Numbered from the stretch's first letter, positions 46,421 to 56,087 are shown. The stretch is 64,000 bases of DNA from an uncultured Pseudomonadales bacterium (GCA_937773555.1 CALJVT010000001.1:1-64000); one strand, 5' to 3'. Program-made: numbers and translations. The notes: generated by a model from the sequence alone, not told the origin.

Positions 46421-47416
46421 CTAAGCCGCCTGCTCTTCAGCGCTGTCAAAGTAGTGGTTTAAAAACTCAAGTTGCTGCAGTTGAGTCTGTAGTTGATTAA
46501 ATAGTTTTCGCTGGGTAGGTTCTTGCTTCAGGTACCAGCCCACATGTTTGCGTGCAATGCGTGGCCCCATAACCTCTCCATACAAGCTATACAGACCATA
46601 TAGATGTTGCTCTAATATTTGCCAAACTTTAGCGTTGCTCGGTTTTTCTAGGGGTGTGCCATGTTTAAGGTAGTGGTGCACCTGTTGGAAAAGCCAAGGG
46701 TTGCCTTGGGCGCCTCTACCTATCATAATCCCATCAGCACCAGTATAACAGAGCACATGGGCCGCATCTTCTGCAGTATTGATGTCGCCGTTAGCAATCA
46801 CTGGGATATTTAAGGCCTGCTTTATAGCAGCGATCGTGTCGTACTCTACCTCACCTTTAAATCCACAGGCACGTGTTCTGCCATGCACTGCGAGGGCTTG
46901 GATGCCCGCATCTTGGGCAATATTTGCAATATCTAAACCGTTACGTTGGTCAGTACTCCATCCTGTGCGTATCTTTAAAGTTACCGGCACGTCTACGGCA
47001 GAAACCACTGCTGTTAGTATGTCTTTAACTAAGTTAGGGTCTCGCAGTAATGCTGAACCTGCAGCTTTTTTGAGTACTTTTTTTGCAGGGCAACCCATAT
47101 TAATATCGATAATTTGGGCCCCAAGCGCAACATTGGCTTGGGCCGCATGGGCCATTTGAGCTGGCTCACTGCCGGCAATTTGCACACTAATAGGCAAACT
47201 GTCATCAGCATGGGGTAAGCGGCGTTGAGATTTTTGTGTATGCCACAAGGAGGTGTCAGAAGTGAGCATTTCGGCAACAGCTAGCCCCGCACCTAGGTGA
47301 CGACATAGGTGCCGAAATGGACGGTCGGTGATCCCAGCCATGGGCGCCAAAATCAAGCCATTTTCAAGCTGGTGAGGACCAATAGCAAAACCGTGAATAA
47401 CACTAGAGTAATTCAT
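46421..47416 (-). CDS. dusB: tRNA-dihydrouridine synthase B
   Basis: This 331-residue flavoenzyme reduces uridine in the tRNA D-loop. It has LILAPMAGITDRPFR at the start, IDINMGCPAKKVLKKAAGSALL with the catalytic Cys, the VHGRTRACGF loop, and GIMIGRGAQGNPWLF. Its position upstream of fis identifies it as DusB rather than DusA or DusC. Confidence 0.97.
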   Translation of the reverse strand: MNYSSVIHGFAIGPHQLENGLILAPMAGITDRPFRHLCRHLGAGLAVAEMLTSDTSLWHTQKSQRRLPHADDSLPISVQIAGSEPAQMAHAAQANVALGAQIIDINMGCPAKKVLKKAAGSALLRDPNLVKDILTAVVSAVDVPVTLKIRTGWSTDQRNGLDIANIAQDAGIQALAVHGRTRACGFKGEVEYDTIAAIKQALNIPVIANGDINTAEDAAHVLCYTGADGIMIGRGAQGNPWLFQQVHHYLKHGTPLEKPSNAKVWQILEQHLYGLYSLYGEVMGPRIARKHVGWYLKQEPTQRKLFNQLQTQLQQLEFLNHYFDSAEEQAA

Positions 47417-47581
47417 TACAAGTTTAAAAAATGCCTAAAATTTGTCACAAGAGAGTGTTAAAAATTAATGAACCTATTGTACGAGTTGTACGTTTTTTGT
47501 TCAACTCATCTGATGATGAAATTGGCTATATGTGTTAAAACAAACGCTGAGGGTGCGTATTTAAGGTGATACTTAACCCCC

Positions 47582-47597
47582 TTTCTGAGTACAGAAA
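47582..47597. promoter_or_regulatory. Inverted repeat upstream of NTF2-like gene
   Basis: TTTCTG-AGTA-CAGAAA is a perfect 6-4-6 inverted repeat about 125 bases before the next gene, with TATATT a few bases downstream. It may be a regulator site. Otherwise I see nothing in the 307 bases between dusB and that gene. Confidence 0.3.
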
Positions 47598-47723
47598 ATC
47601 TACTATATTTGATACCTAGAAAAATGTATGATGAAATTTGCTTGCGAACACATTGAGCTTAATAGACAGTCTATGGTGATGCACGCAGTGCACTTAAATA
47701 ATTATAATAAAAGGAAACTCATA

Positions 47724-48053
47724 ATGTCGATGTACGATAAAATAGAACAGTCAATGGCTGATAAAAATGTAGCGGCTTACATGGACCTTCTGCATGAAGA
47801 TTTTACTGTTGTTTTTCATAAAACCGGCAACAGCTTCTCCAAAAGCCAATGGGGCGAAATGATTACGGGCATGTTTGGCAATGACAAGTTTATTCAAGAT
47901 TCTACCCGTTGTGTTTATGAGAATGATGACATTTTAGTAGCGCATATGTTTATGTCTTACCCAGATGACACAAAAGAAGCCGTTATGGGCATTTCTATGC
48001 TTCAAGGTGGAAAGATTATTCGTATGGAAACTGGCGCTACATCGTTGAGTTAA
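47724..48053 (+). CDS. SnoaL/NTF2-like domain protein
   Basis: This 109-residue protein starts at ATG 47724 with AGGAAAC six bases upstream; the frame is open to 47628, but that upstream part has no such ribosome site. It has the NTF2-like pattern: helix DKIEQSMADKNVAAYMDLLH, then EDFTVVFHKTGNSF and beta strands to IIRMETGATSLS. Members include small isomerases, hydrolases and ketosteroid-binding proteins. There is no obvious catalytic signature, so no function is assigned. Confidence 0.75.
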   Translation: MSMYDKIEQSMADKNVAAYMDLLHEDFTVVFHKTGNSFSKSQWGEMITGMFGNDKFIQDSTRCVYENDDILVAHMFMSYPDDTKEAVMGISMLQGGKIIRMETGATSLS

Positions 48054-48113
48054 CAACTTAACCGCGTTCTGCATACCTAGGCAGCCATGTGTTAGCCAGG
48101 CATACATGTGTGG

Positions 48114-48881
48114 TTAACTGTTTGAGTGAGAAAATAACGTTCCCTTGTTGTGTGTCCCTTCGAGCAAAAATTCTTCTGCGGAGGTTAGGTCGTAGCCATT
48201 ACAAAGAAACATGTCGCGGCCCTGATCTAGCATAAATTGGGCAGCTTTAAGCTTGGTTACTATGCCTCCAGTAGCAAATTCATGGGTAGACGAATCTGGC
48301 TTCTGAAGTTCAGAGGGCGGAATTTTTGTGACTAATTTGAACAATACTGCGTCATCGTGCTCGTTGGGGTTTTTGTCATAGTAGCCGTCAATGTCGCTCA
48401 GAATAACTAGAATTTCCGAGCCGCTGTGGTGGGCGACATGAGCCGATAATTGATCGTTGTCACCAAATACTTGCTCAGAAATAGTAGTGATATCATTTTC
48501 GTTAACGATGGGCATTATTTCGTGTTCAATTTGTGAATCTATAATTTGACGAAAAATTTCGATATGCGCTAATGAATCAAAATCTTCTTCTGTCATTAGC
48601 ACCTGACTAGTGACGACATCATAAATATCGAACAGCGCTTTATAGTTGCTCATTAAAATTGGCTGACCTACAGCGGCCAGTACTTTTTTACTAATATGCT
48701 TTTTTCGATCTAATTTGAGTGCGGTATAGCCTGATGAGACGGCACCTGAAGAGACCAAAATGACGTCATAAAACTGCTTCAACTTGACGATAAATGAGAC
48801 TAAATTAAGCATACGCTGCTTGGCGACGGCATTGTTTTCAGTTAAAACACCGCTGCCTACTTTCAAAGTAATACGCTTCAT
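48114..48881 (-). CDS. proB: Glutamate 5-kinase, PUA-less form
   Basis: This 255-residue amino acid kinase phosphorylates glutamate in proline synthesis. It has TLKVGSGVLTENN, VILVSSGAVSSGY, PIVNENDITTISEQVFGDND and the ATGGIVTKLKAAQFML kinase motif. Typical gammaproteobacterial ProB is about 370 residues with a C-terminal PUA domain; this one ends after the kinase, as in epsilonproteobacterial enzymes, and is AT-richer than its neighbours. proA lies 9 kb away with nadD. It may be a transferred replacement of the usual obg-linked proB or an extra copy. AAGG is five bases before ATG 48881. Confidence 0.85.
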   Translation of the reverse strand: MKRITLKVGSGVLTENNAVAKQRMLNLVSFIVKLKQFYDVILVSSGAVSSGYTALKLDRKKHISKKVLAAVGQPILMSNYKALFDIYDVVTSQVLMTEEDFDSLAHIEIFRQIIDSQIEHEIMPIVNENDITTISEQVFGDNDQLSAHVAHHSGSEILVILSDIDGYYDKNPNEHDDAVLFKLVTKIPPSELQKPDSSTHEFATGGIVTKLKAAQFMLDQGRDMFLCNGYDLTSAEEFLLEGTHNKGTLFSHSNS

Positions 48882-48948
48882 TTGGCCTTCGTCACTGTTG
48901 TATTTAATAAGATATTTTTTACTCCTGTGTAATTAATGGGTACTAATT

Positions 48949-48987
48949 ATTGTAACACAAGCGACATAATTGTAACACAGGCGACAT
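48949..48987 (-). repeat. Two tandem 19-base copies, period 20
   Basis: ATTGTAACACAAGCGACAT (48949-48967) and ATTGTAACACAGGCGACAT (48969-48987) differ at one base. On the minus strand each carries TGTTACAAT, so TACAAT could serve as a -10 box for proB in each copy. They lie about 70 bases upstream of proB. Confidence 0.75.
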
Positions 48988-48994
48988 TAAAACC

Positions 48995-49723
48995 TTATTG
49001 CCACAGGGCAATACAAACTATCCCTAATAAGCATACACCAAGCCATTGACGTACCACTTGAGGGTTACGCTGAAGCATGAGGTGATGAAATTTAAGCCCA
49101 AGAAGGTGGCCACAGGTGGTTGGTATAAGTAGGGCCAGGGACCACTGCCATTGAAGATCTACCCCTGCAATAGCAAAGGCCGACATCTTGATTAGGACCA
49201 GAATGAACCAGAGTACAAACAAGGTATCACGGTAGGCTGATATAGCCATTTTTCTTACCGCTACAGCAACAATCAGGGGAGCGCCAATCAATGAGGCACC
49301 ACTAAAATAGCCACCTAGGATATAGAGTAAACGGTCTACCCAAGGGGACTGGCTGCTAATTTCCCACTTCACTATCCAAGTAATCGCGTAAAAACCAGTA
49401 ATAGAATAAATAAAAATCACCATCCATTGGGTTGGCATACTCAATAAGCCGATAACACCAATGAGTTTGGGGATGATCATCCACGTTAGCGATTCTTTCA
49501 AAAACTCACGGTCTACTTGCTGAAAGCGCAGCCCCGTAGTAATGCCAGAAAATATGAGTAGGTGAGTAGCAACGATAGGTAAAAAGAACAAAGGTTGGTC
49601 TTTTACTAATAACATGAGTGGCAAACCCAGTGCAGCCCCACCAAATCCCAAGCCTGCGCGCACGAAACCAGACCAAGCAAAAATGCCACTAATGAGGATT
49701 AGCTCAGTGTTACTAAATTCCAT
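48995..49723 (-). CDS. TauE/SafE family sulfite-type exporter
   Basis: This 242-residue protein has seven to eight hydrophobic helices. The N-terminal GFVRAGLGFGGAALGLPLML and the mid-protein ILGGYFSGASLIGAPLIVAVAVRK repeat the two-fold TauE motif. The family moves sulfite, sulfoacetate or related anions across the inner membrane. The substrate is not indicated by neighbours. It lies six bases after prmA on the same strand. Confidence 0.85.
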   Translation of the reverse strand: MEFSNTELILISGIFAWSGFVRAGLGFGGAALGLPLMLLVKDQPLFFLPIVATHLLIFSGITTGLRFQQVDREFLKESLTWMIIPKLIGVIGLLSMPTQWMVIFIYSITGFYAITWIVKWEISSQSPWVDRLLYILGGYFSGASLIGAPLIVAVAVRKMAISAYRDTLFVLWFILVLIKMSAFAIAGVDLQWQWSLALLIPTTCGHLLGLKFHHLMLQRNPQVVRQWLGVCLLGIVCIALWQ

Positions 49724-49729
49724 GATGAG

Positions 49730-50623
49730 TTAGCGTTTCGTGCCGTCAATACGAACCCAATCCTCTTTAGAGACGACAGAATGCATATCAAACCAAGGTT
49801 CATAAGCGTCTATAACGGCACTGGCCTGATGCTCAAGAATACCAGATAGGGCAATTAAACCACCAGTCTTGGTGAGCTCAGCTAAGCGTGATGCCATATC
49901 GATCAATGGCCCTGCTAAGATGTTTGCAAGCATGACATCTACGGCCTCACTAGGCGTATTTTCTGGTAGAAATACGGGAATTTTTTCAGCAGCAATGCCG
50001 TTGCGCTGAGCATTATCTATGGTGGCAGTTAATGCTTGGGTATCGTTATCTACGCCCACCACATATTCAGCACCCATGAGTATGGCGCCAATGGCTAAAA
50101 TGCCTGAGCCACAGCCATAATCAATTACCGTTTTTGTTTGCCAGTTTTGTTCTGCAATCCATTGCAAACATAACGCTGTAGTGGGGTGGCTGCCAGTGCC
50201 AAAAGCCAGCCCTGGGTCTAGCATTAGATTAGCTGCGCTTGGGTCTGGTACGGGTTTCCAGCTGGGGCAAACCCACAGGTGTTCACCAAATTGAATGGGT
50301 TCAAAGCGATCCATCCACTGCCTTTCCCAATCTTTGTCTTCTAAAATTTCGAGTTTGTGGCTTGGAAACGTGATATGTGGGAAAGCCTCTTGCCACCCGC
50401 TACTCAGGTGCTCAAGTAAAACATCACCGTTTGTATCGGCCTCAAATAAGCCCATCACCCGCGTATCTTGCCATAGAGGTGTAGTGCCTTTAATAGGCTC
50501 AAATACAGGCTCGTCTGCACCATCTAGCATGCTTACAGCCCCTGCACCGCATAGCAATAGCATGTCCTCTAAAAACTCAGAGTGTTCAGGTGTGGAAGAT
50601 AAGGTAATTTGAACCCAAGGCAT
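49730..50623 (-). CDS. prmA: Ribosomal protein L11 methyltransferase
   Basis: This 297-residue enzyme trimethylates ribosomal protein uL11. The N-terminal substrate domain begins MPWVQITLSSTPEHSEFLED. The SAM-binding domain has VIDYGCGSGILAIGAILMGA (about residues 165-184) and MLANILAGPL. The start is ATG 50623. It follows accC after a 191-base gap, so it has its own leader rather than being tightly coupled to acc. Confidence 0.96.
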   Translation of the reverse strand: MPWVQITLSSTPEHSEFLEDMLLLCGAGAVSMLDGADEPVFEPIKGTTPLWQDTRVMGLFEADTNGDVLLEHLSSGWQEAFPHITFPSHKLEILEDKDWERQWMDRFEPIQFGEHLWVCPSWKPVPDPSAANLMLDPGLAFGTGSHPTTALCLQWIAEQNWQTKTVIDYGCGSGILAIGAILMGAEYVVGVDNDTQALTATIDNAQRNGIAAEKIPVFLPENTPSEAVDVMLANILAGPLIDMASRLAELTKTGGLIALSGILEHQASAVIDAYEPWFDMHSVVSKEDWVRIDGTKR

Positions 50624-50814
50624 TGTTTGATCTCTGTAAGCTATTACGCCTAATATTTCGGCGTTAAAAAAGGGCTCAAGCTCGTCATTTACTTACTTAC
50701 TGTAAACTCCTCGCTATTGCCCTCTTTTGCCCTGATCTATTGACGCTCGTGACACTTGCAAGGGTCAACAAACAGCCTTGATAAGATCGAAGACGAGGGG
50801 GGTAAGTAGTCGGT

Positions 50815-52155
50815 TTAAAGCCCTAGTTTCTTCTCTAGGTAGTGTATATTAACGCCACCTTCGGCAAACAGAGCATCCCTTACAATTTCTTTTTGTAGTG
50901 GGATGTTGGTCTTAATGCCATCAATGATCATTTCGTCTAAAGCCACTTCCATACGTTTTAGTGCTTCTTTGCGAGTGGGCGCGTGGGTGATTATCTTAGC
51001 AATCATTGAGTCATAAAATGGAGGTACGGTATAGCCACTATATAGGTGTGAATCTACGCGAACGCCCAAACCACCTGGCGCATGAAACTGGGTTACTTTA
51101 CCTGGGCTTGGCATAAATGTTTTAGCATCTTCTGCGTTTATGCGGCACTCAAAGGCATGGCCGTTTATAGTGATATCTTCTTGCTTCACAGACAGTGGGT
51201 AACCACTGGCAACAAGCAGTTGTTCTTTGATGATGTCTATACCAGTGATCATCTCGGACACCGGATGCTCTACCTGAACACGAGTGTTCATTTCAATAAA
51301 ATAGAAACCACCGTCTTCATACAAAAATTCAAACGTACCTGCACCACGGTAACCGATTTCAAGGCAGGCATCAGTGCAGCTTTTAAGCACTTGCGTGCGG
51401 GCCGCTGCATCCATATGCGGGGCAGGTGCTTCTTCTACCACTTTTTGATGGCGACGCTGCATAGAACAGTCCCGATCATAAAGGTGAATAACACCACCTT
51501 GGCCATCAGCCAAAATTTGTACCTCTACGTGGCGAGGGTTCTGTAAGAACTTTTCCATGTAAACTGTATCGTTACCGAAGGCACCTTTGGACTCCGCCTT
51601 GGTCACTAAAATGGACGTAATCAGGGTTTCTTCATTGTGCACAACGCGCATTCCACGACCACCACCCCCAGCGGAGGCTTTAATAATAACGGGATAGCCG
51701 ATGCCTCTTGCAATGCGTTTAGTCCGCTCTTCGTCATCGTCTAGAGGGCCATCAGACCCTGGCACTGTAGGCACGCCGGATTGCTGCATCGCTTTAATTG
51801 CTGCAACTTTATCACCCATTATACGAATGGTTGCTGCTGTGGGACCTATAAAGGTAAAGCCACTGCTCTCTACCATTTCTGCAAAGTCAGCATTTTCTGC
51901 TAAGAACCCATATCCTGGGTGAATGCCTGTGGCATGGGTAACTTCCGCAGCAGATAAAATGCGGGGGATATTTAAATAGCTTTCAGTAGACGAATTTGGC
52001 CCAATGCATACTGCTTCGTCAGCTAAGCGCACATGCATAAGGTCTTTGTCTGCCTTGGAGTGCACAGCCACAGTCTTGATGCCTAGTTCTTTACAGGCAC
52101 GCAAAATGCGCAGGGCAATTTCTCCACGGTTAGCGATAACAACTTTTTCTAACAT
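50815..52155 (-). CDS. accC: Biotin carboxylase subunit of acetyl-CoA carboxylase
   Basis: This 446-residue ATP-grasp enzyme carboxylates the biotin of AccB. It has [18 protein letters not shown], the glycine loop [16 protein letters not shown], and the active-site [18 protein letters not shown]. It lies 14 bases after accB, giving the usual accBC operon, with aroQ first. Confidence 0.98.
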   Translation of the reverse strand: MLEKVVIANRGEIALRILRACKELGIKTVAVHSKADKDLMHVRLADEAVCIGPNSSTESYLNIPRILSAAEVTHATGIHPGYGFLAENADFAEMVESSGFTFIGPTAATIRIMGDKVAAIKAMQQSGVPTVPGSDGPLDDDEERTKRIARGIGYPVIIKASAGGGGRGMRVVHNEETLITSILVTKAESKGAFGNDTVYMEKFLQNPRHVEVQILADGQGGVIHLYDRDCSMQRRHQKVVEEAPAPHMDAAARTQVLKSCTDACLEIGYRGAGTFEFLYEDGGFYFIEMNTRVQVEHPVSEMITGIDIIKEQLLVASGYPLSVKQEDITINGHAFECRINAEDAKTFMPSPGKVTQFHAPGGLGVRVDSHLYSGYTVPPFYDSMIAKIITHAPTRKEALKRMEVALDEMIIDGIKTNIPLQKEIVRDALFAEGGVNIHYLEKKLGL

Positions 52156-52169
52156 AGGAAACTCCGGTA

Positions 52170-52619
52170 TTAGGCAATGGTGACCAGAGGTTGATCAAAT
52201 TCAACCGCTTCGCCATCTTCCACTAATATAGCTGTAATGGTGCCAGACTTGTCAGCTTCAATTTGATTCATCATTTTCATGGCTTCAATAATGCAAATGA
52301 CATCACCTTCTTTCACGGTTTGCCCTACTTCAGAAAATGCCGGAGCACCTGGCGATGGGCAACGGTAAAAAGTACCCACCATAGGAGAAGCTACAGCGTG
52401 ACCGCTAACTGCAGGTGTACTTGGAACAGCAGCAGGTGCAGCAACGGCAGCGACAGCTGCTACTGGAGCAGCTTGCATTACAGGTGCAGCTGCGGCCATC
52501 ATCATCGCTGATGAAGCGCGGCTAATGCGCACAGACTCTTCACCTTCTTTAATTTCAATTTCGTTAATGTCAGACTCTTCTAGCAACTCGATGAGCTTTT
52601 TAACTTTACGAATATCCAT
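52170..52619 (-). CDS. accB: Biotin carboxyl carrier protein
   Basis: This 149-residue carrier has the biotinylation site EAMKMMNQ (Lys about residue 115) in the C-terminal domain. An Ala/Pro-rich linker (about 40-75) is encoded by many GCA/GCT codons. The N-terminal [20 protein letters not shown] is standard. It is translated from ATG 52619. Confidence 0.98.
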   Translation of the reverse strand: MDIRKVKKLIELLEESDINEIEIKEGEESVRISRASSAMMMAAAAPVMQAAPVAAVAAVAAPAAVPSTPAVSGHAVASPMVGTFYRCPSPGAPAFSEVGQTVKEGDVICIIEAMKMMNQIEADKSGTITAILVEDGEAVEFDQPLVTIA

Positions 52620-52649
52620 GGGATCTCTCTATAATTTTTACAATGAGGA

Positions 52650-53090
52650 TTAACTGCTCAAACGGCCAATGGCGGCGTCCATAGCAAAATGGTAACCGTC
52701 AACGCCTAGGCCGCAAATAACGCCCTCGGCAATGTCGGACAAATAGGAATGATGACGGAAGGTTTCGCGCTTGTGCACGTTACTCAAATGAACTTCAATA
52801 AAAGGGATGTTCACTCCAAGAAAGGCATCTCGCAGTGCCACACTAGTATGTGTAAACGCTGCTGGGTTAATAACAATAAATTGAACACCTTGATCAGGCG
52901 CTTGATGAACTGCTTCTATGAGTTCGTGCTCAGCGTTACTTTGTTTACAGTCTAACGTCACACCCGCTTGCTGACACTGAGATTGGCATTGAGACTCTAT
53001 CTGCGCCAGGGTCAAGGTGCCATAAATTCCAGGCTCTCTCTTGCCAAGAAGGTTGAGGTTGGGGCCATTAAGTAGCAGGATCTGGGCCAT
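52650..53090 (-). CDS. aroQ: 3-dehydroquinate dehydratase, type II
   Basis: This 146-residue enzyme makes 3-dehydroshikimate in the shikimate pathway. It has [20 protein letters not shown] (catalytic Tyr), [17 protein letters not shown] (Asn, His), and [21 protein letters not shown]. The gene precedes accB by 30 bases, the aroQ-accB-accC order seen in most gammaproteobacteria. Confidence 0.97.
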   Translation of the reverse strand: MAQILLLNGPNLNLLGKREPGIYGTLTLAQIESQCQSQCQQAGVTLDCKQSNAEHELIEAVHQAPDQGVQFIVINPAAFTHTSVALRDAFLGVNIPFIEVHLSNVHKRETFRHHSYLSDIAEGVICGLGVDGYHFAMDAAIGRLSS

Positions 53091-53247
53091 TAAATACTTT
53101 CCGTTGCTGCAGCAAGTTGATGAAGATGATGGAAGATAATAGCAGGTTGGCAGGAATTTGCCGAAGTTTTTGTAATTTATTTAGTCCTAGAGGAGTCTTC
53201 TCGCGTCTGTTACTCTTATAGACATAAATTATTTTGGATTCTGTTTT

Positions 53248-54396
53248 ATGCCCCTGCCACTCGTTAACCCGTTAATAAGACTTCAAACTGCCATTTTGTG
53301 TGGTGTATTTTTAATGCTTACAGCGTGTGTTGCGCAGCAGCCAATTAGTTCTGAAGCAGAACCTGTTGTTAACGCCCCAGTAATTGACCTACCAATAATT
53401 CCAACGTCAAAAGTGGCTAACCCGTCCATAGTTGATCCGCTCCCACTAGAGCCAATTCAGGCAGAGCCAATTCAGGCAGAGCCAATCCAGGCAGAACTAA
53501 TTAAGGCAGAACCAATTAAGGCAGAGCCAATTAAGGCAGAACCAATCCAAAAAGGCTTCACTCAAGTAAAACCTAAAGTGAAGATGGCTTCTGTCACTGC
53601 AACATCGCCGCCGGTATCGGATCTAACGACGCCTGTTCCTAAAAAAGCGATCCTATTAGCCAAGAAAAAAACATCATTAATTAAGAAGCCTGTATCTGTC
53701 ATTAAAACGGTCGCTTCTGTTGCTAAAAAAATAATACCGGTGTCTTTGGTATCTACTCAAAACCCCACTGACAGCGTTGCTTTTTGGTTAGGCGAAGCCG
53801 GCTGGGCTTTTGAAAAAGACCAATTAACCACGCCAAAGGCTAAAAGTGCCTATTATTATTTGTCTAAAGTGTTAGCAAAAGAACCTCAGAACCCCCTGGC
53901 CTTAGCTGCCTTGGAAAAAATTGTTCAACGCTATTATGTATTGTTAAAAGCGAGCCTTAATAAAGGTAAAATTGAACAAGCACGGGTCTTTTGGTCTCGC
54001 GCAAAAAAAATAATCCCAAAGCATAATGAGCTGGCCAAAATGAGGGCGCTCATTGAAAATCGCAATGTTAAGCAGCAAATGATTGTGGTATCTGAGCCAG
54101 TAACCGAACTGCCAGCCCTACGTACTCAAAAGCTCCTTTTGCCTGCTCATCTTATTAAGCAACAGGATAAGCAGCTAGCTCAGTGGTTAGTTGTGCTGGC
54201 CAAAAAAACCCACGGTTTGCGAGCCACTCTGCTGATTGTGGCGCCTAGTGACACGCAAGCGCGTTGGGTATATCAGGCTATGAATAGTGCAGATCCAGAG
54301 CAACGCATCAGAGCTAATATTAAACACAGTAGGCCGGCACGCCTAGAAATTAGCTACCTTGCCCGCAAAGATGAGCTTGAAGTATATGGTAATTAG
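53248..54396 (+). CDS. Repeat-bearing lipoprotein of unknown function
   Basis: This 382-residue protein has an N-terminal lipobox, LMLTAC (Cys about residue 27), so it should be lipid-anchored. Residues about 68-100 hold a pentapeptide repeat E-P-I-Q/K-A, about six times. Then come a Lys/Val-rich linker (about 105-170) and a TPR-like helical section (about 178-270, LGEAGWAFEKDQLTTPKAKS, VLAKEPQNPLALAALEKIVQ). The C-terminal 100 residues (AHLIKQQDKQLAQWLVVLA to LEISYLARKDELEVYG) are mixed alpha/beta, somewhat OmpA-like in helix spacing but without its signature. I do not recognise the family. It is divergent from aroQ and lies upstream of the DUF2333 gene. Confidence 0.75.
   Translation: MPLPLVNPLIRLQTAILCGVFLMLTACVAQQPISSEAEPVVNAPVIDLPIIPTSKVANPSIVDPLPLEPIQAEPIQAEPIQAELIKAEPIKAEPIKAEPIQKGFTQVKPKVKMASVTATSPPVSDLTTPVPKKAILLAKKKTSLIKKPVSVIKTVASVAKKIIPVSLVSTQNPTDSVAFWLGEAGWAFEKDQLTTPKAKSAYYYLSKVLAKEPQNPLALAALEKIVQRYYVLLKASLNKGKIEQARVFWSRAKKIIPKHNELAKMRALIENRNVKQQMIVVSEPVTELPALRTQKLLLPAHLIKQQDKQLAQWLVVLAKKTHGLRATLLIVAPSDTQARWVYQAMNSADPEQRIRANIKHSRPARLEISYLARKDELEVYGN
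53451..53550 (+). repeat. Coding 15-base tandem repeat
   Basis: Six near-identical 15-base units of the form GCCAATTCAGGCAGA, plus a partial seventh, lie in frame in the lipoprotein gene and encode E-P-I-Q/K-A. The first two are identical; later ones differ by one to four bases. Copy number could vary between strains by replication slippage while keeping the reading frame. Confidence 0.85.
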
Positions 54397-54500
54397 CACC
54401 TTAAAAGTGATGCTCTACTGGCTATGTTAAGTGGCATATGAAAGACTATACCCCGCTATATGCAGGGTAAAACACCCAGCAAAACACAAGGGAATTAGTA

Positions 54501-55511
54501 ATGCTTAACATCAAGCAGGGATTACGCAATCTAAAAGAAGATTATGTGGATGGCAGTCACTGGGTACTCAAGGCTGTTGGCACTGTTTTATTAGCTTATG
54601 CATTAATGGCATCAGTGTTAGGCTTCTATTGGAATAGCGAGCCAGATGTTTCGCAACCACCTAGTGCCCAAACAGTCATTGGTGAAGCGACAACAAAGGC
54701 TTTATTGCACCTTGCCAATACCCTATTAGATAAGCCTGGCGGTTACCTTTCAAATGATGTTTCCTTGCCAGGCGTTTGGATGGATAACATCCCTAATTGG
54801 GAATATGGAGTGCTGATTCAAGTGCGTGATTTATCTCGTGCTATGCGAAAAGATTTTAGTCGTTCTCAATCTCAATCCACAGAAGATATGGATTTGGCTG
54901 TTGCAGAGCCACAATTTAATTTTGATAGTGAAAGCTGGATGTTGCCGTCAAGTGAAGGAGAGTATCGCACGGGTGTTAATGCGCTCACGCGTTATTTGGA
55001 CAGGCTATCTGATGGCCAGCAAAGTAAGGCACAGTTTTATGCCCGGGCAGATAATTTGACGCGCTGGTTAGGCGATGTAGAAACCCGATTGGGTAGTTTG
55101 TCGCAGCGCCTTAGTGCTAGCGTTGGTCAAAAACGTTTAAATACAGATCTGGCAGGAGATGCTGAAGCAACGCAGTCCACTAGTACTGCAAGTGAGTTAG
55201 AAATTAAAACGCCTTGGTCAGAAATAGATGATGTATTTTATGAAGCACGTGGTGCCAGTTGGGCATTGATTCAGTTGTTACGCGCTATTGAAGTAGACTT
55301 CAAGTCAGTGTTAGAAAAGAAAAATGCCCTGGTGAGTTTGCGGCAGATTATTCGGGAATTAGAGTCGACTCAAGAAACTTTATGGAGCCCTATGGTGATG
55401 AATGGCTCAGGATTCGGCCTAGTGGCGAACCACTCGTTAGTTATGGCGTCGTATATAGCTCGGGCCAATGCAGGTATTATAGACTTAAGAGGGTTGTTAA
55501 CTCAGGGTTAA
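54501..55511 (+). CDS. DUF2333 family membrane protein
   Basis: This 336-residue protein has one N-terminal membrane segment (about residues 25-45, VGTVLLAYALMASVLGFYW) and a periplasmic body. It matches the DUF2333 family of gammaproteobacteria: LDKPGGYLSNDVSLPGVWMD and IPNWEYGVLIQVRDLSRAM, and the C-terminal LESTQETLWSPMVMNGSGFG. Its function is unknown. A Shine-Dalgarno-like AGGG lies before ATG 54501. Confidence 0.88.
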   Translation: MLNIKQGLRNLKEDYVDGSHWVLKAVGTVLLAYALMASVLGFYWNSEPDVSQPPSAQTVIGEATTKALLHLANTLLDKPGGYLSNDVSLPGVWMDNIPNWEYGVLIQVRDLSRAMRKDFSRSQSQSTEDMDLAVAEPQFNFDSESWMLPSSEGEYRTGVNALTRYLDRLSDGQQSKAQFYARADNLTRWLGDVETRLGSLSQRLSASVGQKRLNTDLAGDAEATQSTSTASELEIKTPWSEIDDVFYEARGASWALIQLLRAIEVDFKSVLEKKNALVSLRQIIRELESTQETLWSPMVMNGSGFGLVANHSLVMASYIARANAGIIDLRGLLTQG

Positions 55512-55518
55512 GTTAACA

Positions 55519-55550
55519 GTTTGCCCCATTGATATTTCAATGGGGCAAAC
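55519..55550. terminator. Hairpin between convergent genes
   Basis: GTTTGCCCCATTGA (55519-55532) and TCAATGGGGCAAAC (55537-55550) form a perfect 14-bp stem with a 4-base loop. It lies between the DUF2333 gene and ppa and can serve both strands, although the flanking T-tracts are weak. Confidence 0.75.
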
Positions 55551-55559
55551 TCGCACTGG

Positions 55560-56087
55560 TTAGCTTTTGTATGCGGCTGCAGCCACTTGGATTTTAGCCT
55601 TGGCAGACTCTACACCTTCCCAACTTTCAACCTTAACCCACTTGCCTTTTTCTAGGTTCTTATAGTTTTCAAAGAATTCTTTGATCTGGTTGCGTAGCAT
55701 TTCTGGCAAGTCGGTAATGTCTTGTACGTCGTTGTATGCTTGAGTTAGCTTCTCATGAGGGACAGCCAATAGCTTGGCGTCTTCACCAGCTTCATCTGTC
55801 ATGTTTAAAACACCTACGGGGCGGCAACGGATAACACTACCCGGCACTACAGGATAAGGCGTTACAACTAAGACGTCTAAGGCGTCGCCATCGTCTGCCA
55901 GTGTGTTGTTTATATAGCCATAGTTGGCTGGATAAAACATCGGTGAAGCCATAAAGCGGTCAACAAATAAAGCGTCAGCATCTTTGTCAATTTCGTACTT
56001 AACAGGGCTGCTGTTGGCTGGAATTTCAATGACAACATAAATGTCGTGAGGTAAATCTTTACCCGCTGGGATGTTTTGGTAGCTCAT
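55560..56087 (-). CDS. ppa: Inorganic pyrophosphatase
   Basis: This 175-residue soluble family I enzyme hydrolyses pyrophosphate. The metal-binding [15 protein letters not shown] (about residues 66-80), the [16 protein letters not shown] opening and the [13 protein letters not shown] stretch are conserved. It has standard length. Confidence 0.98.
   Translation of the reverse strand: MSYQNIPAGKDLPHDIYVVIEIPANSSPVKYEIDKDADALFVDRFMASPMFYPANYGYINNTLADDGDALDVLVVTPYPVVPGSVIRCRPVGVLNMTDEAGEDAKLLAVPHEKLTQAYNDVQDITDLPEMLRNQIKEFFENYKNLEKGKWVKVESWEGVESAKAKIQVAAAAYKS

Noticed and set aside
51082-51546. A long plus-strand ORF opposite accC
   Set aside because: It is antisense to a highly conserved gene, with no ribosome site or recognisable protein.
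53451-53550. A CRISPR-like or non-coding repeat array
   Set aside because: The units are 15 bases with no spacers and stay in frame in the lipoprotein gene.
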